In this document: positions 12,576-15,316 of the stretch, piece by piece | How positions within the stretch are numbered: the first letter of the stretch is position 1 | Layout of the letters: each line of letters begins with the position of its first letter | The notes under the pieces: generated by a model | What the model saw: only the letters and a program-made list of their open reading frames with translations | What the model was told of the DNA's origin: nothing | Database searches by the model: none | Program-made: the position numbers and the translations under genes | Assembly: GCA_910578655.1 (NCBI GenBank) | Contig: CAJTQE010000004.1 | Span: 1,535-16,850, forward strand | Origin: an uncultured Christensenella sp. | Lineage (GTDB): Bacteria > Bacillota > Clostridia > Christensenellales > Borkfalkiaceae | DNA length: 15,316 bases | Direction: 5' to 3'

Positions 12576-13958
12576 ATGTCAGAAAATTTGATAGCCGAGT
12601 TAGTCAAAAGACTAAACGCAAAAACCATACACGAACTAAGGCAGCTCGGTCGTGCACTTGGCGTTCCTCATCCTGCCGACGGAAAAAAAGAGATGCTTAT
12701 CGGCGAAATAATTTCAGTCGCGTCCGGTGAGGACGTTCAGACACAACATTCCAAACGCGGCGCACCGCCCAAGTCACAGGAATATGACCGACAGCTTGCC
12801 GCAGATATTCTTATGTGTCGTGAAATTTTTCTTACAAAAAATCTACCCAAAGACGAATTTACGCCAAAAGAATTATTCGTTGCAAGCGGTGACGTTAATT
12901 CGCTTGATTATATTGGCGGCGGAATTTTGGAATATGACGGGGAGACGTGGTTTTTGCGCACGACGGGTTGTAAGGAAAATATAGTTGCAGACGTGTTTGT
13001 CAATCCTTACTTTATAAATACCTATAAATTGCGTGAAGGTGATTATGTCGAGGGCAGGTGTAAGCGTGCGTCTTTGGATGAAATGGCAGGTTTGGCGTCT
13101 GTACTCAAAATAAACGAGTTGCATCCCAACACGTCACGTCTTGAATTTGACAGTCTTTCGCCGATATACGCGAATAAAAAGCTGAATATATCATGCGGTC
13201 GCAATGATAAGACGGGCAGGATAATAGATTTGCTGGCGCCCATAGGCGCCGGGCAACGCGTATTTGTGGTTTCTCCGCACGGATGCGGAAACACGCGTAT
13301 TATAAAAGATATAGCAAAGGGTATAGAGAGTAATAACCGCAACGTCAAACTTGTTATGGTTCTCATAGACGTAAGTCCGGAGGACGCGGCTGATTTTACA
13401 AAATCGTTTGGGACCGCGGATGTATTTACTTCATCGTTCGACGCGGGAGTAGCAGCTCATATAAGAACGATGCGCCTTGCTTTGGAATACTGCAAAAGAC
13501 AGGTTGAAATGAGCAAAAACGTCGTTATATTTGTCGATGATATGACGCGTTTGGTTCGCGCGTATAATTCTTACGGAAAAGCAACTTCCGGGCTTGATTA
13601 CAGCGCAGTTGATTGTGCAAAAAAAATTCTTGCGGCAGCAAAGAATACGGAACAGGGCGGTTCGCTTACATTCGTTTCAGCGCTCAGCTTAAGTGACGAC
13701 GTAATAGAGAACGGCGCTTATTCGGCGCTTAAAGATATTTGCAACGCAAAAATTACGCTGTCGCAAACACTTGCAAGGCGCAGAATTTATCCGCCTATCG
13801 ATTTTGCGGAAACTTTTTCGACGGCGGATACAAGACTGTTAAGCGAGCGTGAGTTGCAGGCATCTGTAAAACTTAGGGGCAAACAGGTCGAAGAGGTTTT
13901 TACTCTTTTGGATGAAACACAAAACAGCGCTCAACTTATAGAAAAAATTTTAAGGTAA
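12576..13958 (+). CDS. Rho-like protein with a degraded ATPase site (pseudo-Rho)
   Basis: 460 aa, aligned to transcription termination factor Rho along its length. Domains: N-terminal Rho helical domain (about 6-50, TIHELRQLGRALGV at 17-30), a linker (50-112), a cold-shock/OB RNA-binding domain (about 114-185, ILEYDGETWFLR at 117-128), and a RecA-like domain (about 190-430, IIDLLAPIGAGQRVFVVSP at 216-234). Retained: Walker B and neighbours VIFVDDMTRLVRAYN (317-331), EQGGSLTFVSAL (359-370) and LARRRIYPPID (399-409). Lost: the P-loop, normally PPKAGKT, reads PHGCGNT (234-240), so both lysines are Gly236 and Asn239. The catalytic DERPEE reads DVSPED (265-270). The arginine finger aligns to Thr416. 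The reading frame is intact, so this is not a decayed gene. It is tightly linked to the hydrolase gene (2-nt gap) and obg (3-nt gap). Whether the genome has a canonical rho elsewhere is unknown. Confidence 0.85.
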   Translation: MSENLIAELVKRLNAKTIHELRQLGRALGVPHPADGKKEMLIGEIISVASGEDVQTQHSKRGAPPKSQEYDRQLAADILMCREIFLTKNLPKDEFTPKELFVASGDVNSLDYIGGGILEYDGETWFLRTTGCKENIVADVFVNPYFINTYKLREGDYVEGRCKRASLDEMAGLASVLKINELHPNTSRLEFDSLSPIYANKKLNISCGRNDKTGRIIDLLAPIGAGQRVFVVSPHGCGNTRIIKDIAKGIESNNRNVKLVMVLIDVSPEDAADFTKSFGTADVFTSSFDAGVAAHIRTMRLALEYCKRQVEMSKNVVIFVDDMTRLVRAYNSYGKATSGLDYSAVDCAKKILAAAKNTEQGGSLTFVSALSLSDDVIENGAYSALKDICNAKITLSQTLARRRIYPPIDFAETFSTADTRLLSERELQASVKLRGKQVEEVFTLLDETQNSAQLIEKILR

Positions 13959-13961
13959 TTT

Positions 13962-15242
13962 ATGGCTGACAGAAACGTATTTACGGACAAAGTAAAAATA
14001 ACTATAAAATCCGGTGACGGCGGCGACGGAATGAATTCGTTCAAGGCGTTTAAGGGCAAACCTGCGTGCGGACCGGACGGCGGCGACGGCGGCGACGGCG
14101 GAGCTGTTTATATAGTTGCCGACAGCGGAATGAACGATTTATTGTTTTTCAGATACACATATAAATTTTTTGCGGGCAACGGAGAGCGCGGTGGAACAAA
14201 TAAATGTTTCGGGCGCGGCGGCGACGATTTATATATAAAGGTGCCCGTGGGCACGGTCGTAAAAGATGCGGAAACAGATACGGTCATTTGCGATTTATTT
14301 TCTGAGAATGAGAAAAAGCTTATTGCGGAAGGCGGCAGGGGGGGCAAAGGCAACGTGCGGTTTACCACTGCAAGACGCCACGCTCCCAACTTTGCCCAAA
14401 AGGGCGAAAAGACTGAACCGCATACATTAATTTTGGAATTGAAAGTTATTGCCGATGTGGGCATTATCGGTTTTCCCAACGTGGGTAAATCAACGTTGCT
14501 TTCAAAAATTTCTGCTGCGCGTCCTAAAATTGCAAATTATCATTTTACCACGCTTTCGCCAAATTTGGGAGTGGTGAAATATTACGACAATTCTTTTGTT
14601 GCCGCAGACATTCCCGGACTTATTGAGGGTGCGGCAGAGGGAGCCGGCTTAGGTCACGATTTTTTAAGACATATCGAACGCACGCGTATGCTTTTGCACG
14701 TCGTTGATGTTTCCGGCTGCGAGGGCAGAGACCCCGTTGAAGATTTCAAAAAAATCAATGCGGAACTCTCGGCATACAGCAAAGTGTTGGCTTCGCTTCC
14801 GCAGGTAGTGGCGCTCAATAAATGCGACGTGTACGGCGTGGAAGAAAACGTAAAAGTTTTCAAAAAGAAATATTCCCGTAAATATAAAATCTTCCCTATT
14901 ACCGCCGTCAACGGCGAGGGAACGGACAAGCTTGTAGAACATCTGTTTAACACGCTTTTAATGCTTCCGCCCGTCAAGCGGATAGAAAGCGATGAAAACT
15001 TTACTTATACCAAAAGCGGAAATCTAGACTACGAGATTTATATGGACGGCGAGGCTTATGTTATAGTCGGCTCGCTCGTGGATATGCTTTGCCGAAACGT
15101 TGCATTAAACGACCCCGATTCTATGACTTACTTTCAAAAAATTCTTCGCGAAAAGGGCGTAATTTCAAAGCTCAGACAAATGGGCATAAAGGAAAACGAT
15201 ACGGTCATAGTGGGCGACGTTGAATTTGATTTTGTTAATTAG
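13962..15242 (+). CDS. obg: GTPase Obg/CgtA (50S assembly)
   Basis: 426 aa with all three domains of the long Firmicutes form. The glycine-rich Obg domain (1-160) has GDGGDGMNSFK and GPDGGDGGDGG. The G domain (about 162-335) has G1 GFPNVGKST (170-178), G2 TT (196-197), G3 DIPGL (216-220), G4 NKCD (286-289) and G5 TAV (314-316). The C-terminal OCT domain (about 345-426) has YVIVGSLVDMLCRNV and ends GDVEFDFV. Obg binds GTP/ppGpp and acts in late 50S subunit maturation and stress control. Its ribosome binding site is only AAGG, overlapping the Rho-like stop codon 3 nt upstream, so translational coupling is likely. The usual upstream partners rplU-rpmA are absent; the Rho-like gene takes that place. 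Confidence 0.97.
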   Translation: MADRNVFTDKVKITIKSGDGGDGMNSFKAFKGKPACGPDGGDGGDGGAVYIVADSGMNDLLFFRYTYKFFAGNGERGGTNKCFGRGGDDLYIKVPVGTVVKDAETDTVICDLFSENEKKLIAEGGRGGKGNVRFTTARRHAPNFAQKGEKTEPHTLILELKVIADVGIIGFPNVGKSTLLSKISAARPKIANYHFTTLSPNLGVVKYYDNSFVAADIPGLIEGAAEGAGLGHDFLRHIERTRMLLHVVDVSGCEGRDPVEDFKKINAELSAYSKVLASLPQVVALNKCDVYGVEENVKVFKKKYSRKYKIFPITAVNGEGTDKLVEHLFNTLLMLPPVKRIESDENFTYTKSGNLDYEIYMDGEAYVIVGSLVDMLCRNVALNDPDSMTYFQKILREKGVISKLRQMGIKENDTVIVGDVEFDFVN

Positions 15243-15251
15243 GAGAGTGAA

Positions 15252-15316
15252 ATGTTAACTTCAAAACAACGCAGTAAATTAAAAAGCCTTGCAGCAAACC
15301 TTTCCCCGATAGGGCA
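15252..15316 (+). CDS. yhbY: YhbY/CRM-domain RNA-binding protein, N-terminal start (truncated by window)
   Basis: Only 21 codons are visible. The peptide begins MLTSKQRSKLKSLAANLSPI, matching the start of YhbY (MLT-KQ---L-SLA--L-PI), a small pre-50S-associated RNA-binding protein. A strong AGGAGAG (15241-15247) overlaps the end of obg. The obg-yhbY order is common in Firmicutes. Identification rests on a short stretch plus context. Confidence 0.85.
   Translation, partial: MLTSKQRSKLKSLAANLSPIG

Noticed and set aside
14078..14101. GC-rich 9-bp tandem repeats in obg as a mobile or slippage element
   Set aside because: They encode the normal glycine-rich DGGDGGDGG segment of the Obg fold and are constrained by the protein.
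1..15316. Mobile element, phage, CRISPR or defence system
   Set aside because: No transposase, integrase, cas gene, direct-repeat array, attachment-site duplication or toxin-antitoxin pair was seen; the gene content is core housekeeping.

Overview
The window looks like the chromosome of a low-to-mid GC Gram-positive bacterium of the Firmicutes/Clostridia type. The evidence is the Bacillus/Clostridium-style gene order (pgk-tpiA-gpmI followed by secG-rnr-smpB, and obg-yhbY), strong Shine-Dalgarno sites at most genes, TTGACx/TATAAT promoters with many extended -10 boxes, and intrinsic terminators at most transcript ends. An uncultured gut Clostridia lineage is my guess; no 16S rRNA or other marker is present to settle it. 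No tRNA, rRNA, CRISPR array, insertion sequence or prophage was seen.

Layout. (1) 1-263: the end of ribosomal protein L9 (rplI), which meets a convergent zinc-ribbon Nudix hydrolase (347-838, minus) at a bidirectional terminator. (2) 897-3775: divergent promoters, then a plus-strand pair made of a UAP1-like UDP-sugar pyrophosphorylase and a trypsin/PDZ lipoprotein of the HtrA class with a short collagen-like stretch. The pair ends at a second long bidirectional hairpin. (3) 3811-6532, minus: secG-rnr-smpB (protein export, RNase R, and the trans-translation factor SmpB). (4) 6685-10608, minus: lower glycolysis, pgk, then tpiA-gpmI, with a separate promoter for pgk and for tpiA-gpmI. (5) 10617-15316, plus: prephenate dehydrogenase, a small Cys-rich DUF1934-like protein, a metallo-beta-lactamase-fold hydrolase, a Rho-like protein, the GTPase Obg, and the start of a YhbY RNA-binding protein. 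These six genes are tightly packed and look like one operon that continues past the window.

The most interesting item is the Rho homologue (12576-13958). It keeps the Rho architecture: an N-terminal helical domain, an OB-fold RNA-binding domain and a RecA-like domain. However, by alignment from memory it has lost both P-loop lysines, the catalytic glutamate with its neighbouring arginine, and the arginine finger. It therefore looks like a catalytically dead pseudo-Rho, co-transcribed with the ribosome-assembly factors Obg and YhbY. A second theme is unusual translation initiation. tyrA and smpB each have an extended -10 promoter ending 7-8 nt before the start codon and no Shine-Dalgarno, so both are candidate leaderless mRNAs. 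rnr has no Shine-Dalgarno and sits 13 nt behind a terminator-like hairpin. All other genes have recognisable ribosome binding sites except the DUF1934-like gene.
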